A stretch of 5,572 nt of DNA from Oscillospiraceae bacterium (GTDB lineage Bacteria; Bacillota; Clostridia; Oscillospirales; Acutalibacteraceae), in NCBI GenBank assembly GCA_003520555.1, contig DOUO01000166.1:1-5572 (forward strand), read 5' to 3'. Below the pieces are notes generated by a model, which worked only from the letters and a program-made list of their open reading frames with translations, did no database searches and was not told where the DNA came from. Shown piece by piece: positions 4,835-5,572 of the stretch (positions are counted from its first letter, which is position 1; the number at the start of each line of letters is the position of its first letter). The position numbers and the translations under genes are program-made.

Positions 4835-5572
4835 TTAATCTTCAAACATCTCAGCTGCCTGCTTAAGATAGTCTGTTATTTTCAAATTTTGCGTGCATAC
4901 TCCCTCGCATTGTCCGCAGGATACGCAGGTTGAAGCAAGAAAACCGCCTTCGGTTGCCTGAGCGTAGGCTTCACGCGCTTCTTTTACCTGACCGCTGCCG
5001 AGCTGTTTATTCATCGCCGCGAAAACATCGGGGATTTTTATTTGCTTCGGGCAGCCCGGAACGCAGTAGCGGCAGGCTGTGCAGGGGATTGTTGAATAAT
5101 GTCCCAGAATACGCTGAGCTTCCTGAATTATCCTTTGTTCATCATCGTTCAAGGGCTTAAAATCCTTCATATAGGAAATGTTGTCCTGCATCTGAGCAAT
5201 ATTTGACATTCCCGACAAAACGGTTATTATGCCGTCAAGCGAGGCGACAAACCTGATTGCCCATGAAGCGTAGGACATACCGGGATTGTAATCGTCAAAC
5301 AGCTTGCGGATGGGCTTGGGAGGCTTTGCGAGCGCGCCGCCCTTGACAGGCTCCATTACCGTAATTGACTTACCGTGCCTGCGGGCGACCTCGTAATTAG
5401 CGCGTGAGGCGACAGACGGGTTTTCCCAGTCGGCATAATTGATTTGAAGCTGAATGAAATCAACCTCCGGATGCTCAGTAAGTATTCGGTCAAGCAATTC
5501 GGGACCGGCGTGGTATGAAAAGCCGAAATACTTTACAAGCCCCTTAGCCTTCTGCTCCTTTACAAAATCCCA
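4835..5572 (-). CDS. Aldo/keto reductase with ferredoxin-like C-terminus (partial)
   Basis: The last 245 residues are present; the N-terminus, with the Asp-Tyr-Lys-His catalytic region, lies beyond the window edge. The visible part holds the later strands of the NADPH-dependent TIM barrel: GLVKYFGFSYH (11-21), FIQLQINYAD (39-48), MEPVKGGAL (73-81) and VLSGMSNIAQM (118-128). These match the aldo/keto reductase pattern. After the barrel are two [4Fe-4S] motifs. The first is CTACRYCVPGCP with Cys164, 167, 170 and 174; the second is CVSCGQCEGVC with Cys216, 219, 222 and 226. Such fusions are common in clostridia and thermophilic anaerobes and suggest electron exchange between ferredoxin and a nicotinamide-linked carbonyl or alcohol reaction. 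The substrate is unknown. The frame stays open to the window edge: residue 26 here is an internal Leu (TTG at 5497), not a start. No terminator separates it from the membrane gene 26 bases downstream, so it may head the lar transcript. Confidence 0.93.
   Translation of the reverse strand, partial: WDFVKEQKAKGLVKYFGFSYHAGPELLDRILTEHPEVDFIQLQINYADWENPSVASRANYEVARRHGKSITVMEPVKGGALAKPPKPIRKLFDDYNPGMSYASWAIRFVASLDGIITVLSGMSNIAQMQDNISYMKDFKPLNDDEQRIIQEAQRILGHYSTIPCTACRYCVPGCPKQIKIPDVFAAMNKQLGSGQVKEAREAYAQATEGGFLASTCVSCGQCEGVCTQNLKITDYLKQAAEMFED

Overview
The window looks like chromosomal DNA from an anaerobic low-to-mid GC Firmicute, most likely a clostridial gut-type bacterium. The evidence is the strong AGGAGG-type ribosome binding sites, the tight operon packing, an iron-sulfur aldo/keto reductase, and proteins that read as clostridial in style. 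No phage, transposon, tRNA, rRNA or CRISPR was seen, and no gap between genes exceeds 300 bases.

Layout. At the left end a Rho-independent terminator (2-34, plus strand) closes a gene outside the window. A consensus-like extended -10 promoter (68-95) then drives a 60-residue single-pass membrane protein (120-302, plus). It converges on everything else and shares a hairpin terminator (319-343) with the opposing minus-strand genes. Reading the minus strand from right to left, the order is: the C-terminal part of an aldo/keto reductase with two [4Fe-4S] motifs (4835-5572, 5' end off-window); two small three-helix membrane proteins (4410-4808 and 4083-4397); larB (3309-4067); larC (2093-3328); larE (1276-2091); and, after an 82-base gap, a sirtuin-family gene (351-1193).

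How the genes work together. LarB, LarE and LarC are the complete biosynthetic set for the nickel-pincer nucleotide (NPN), the cofactor of lactate racemase LarA and its relatives. LarB carboxylates nicotinic acid adenine dinucleotide, LarE adds two sulfurs, and LarC inserts nickel using CTP. No larA is visible, so the enzyme using the cofactor is encoded elsewhere. LarC is one uninterrupted frame, unlike the frameshift-dependent L. plantarum gene, and carries a 16-histidine stretch. The two small membrane proteins are packed directly against larB and appear to be diverged copies of one fold. Predicted topology places a His/Glu cluster of the first on the outside, so a role in nickel or substrate handling is a reasonable but untested inference. 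The sirtuin has Gln where the catalytic His is expected and resembles the SirTM class, which ADP-ribosylates proteins rather than deacetylating them. Finding one beside lar genes is the second point worth attention.
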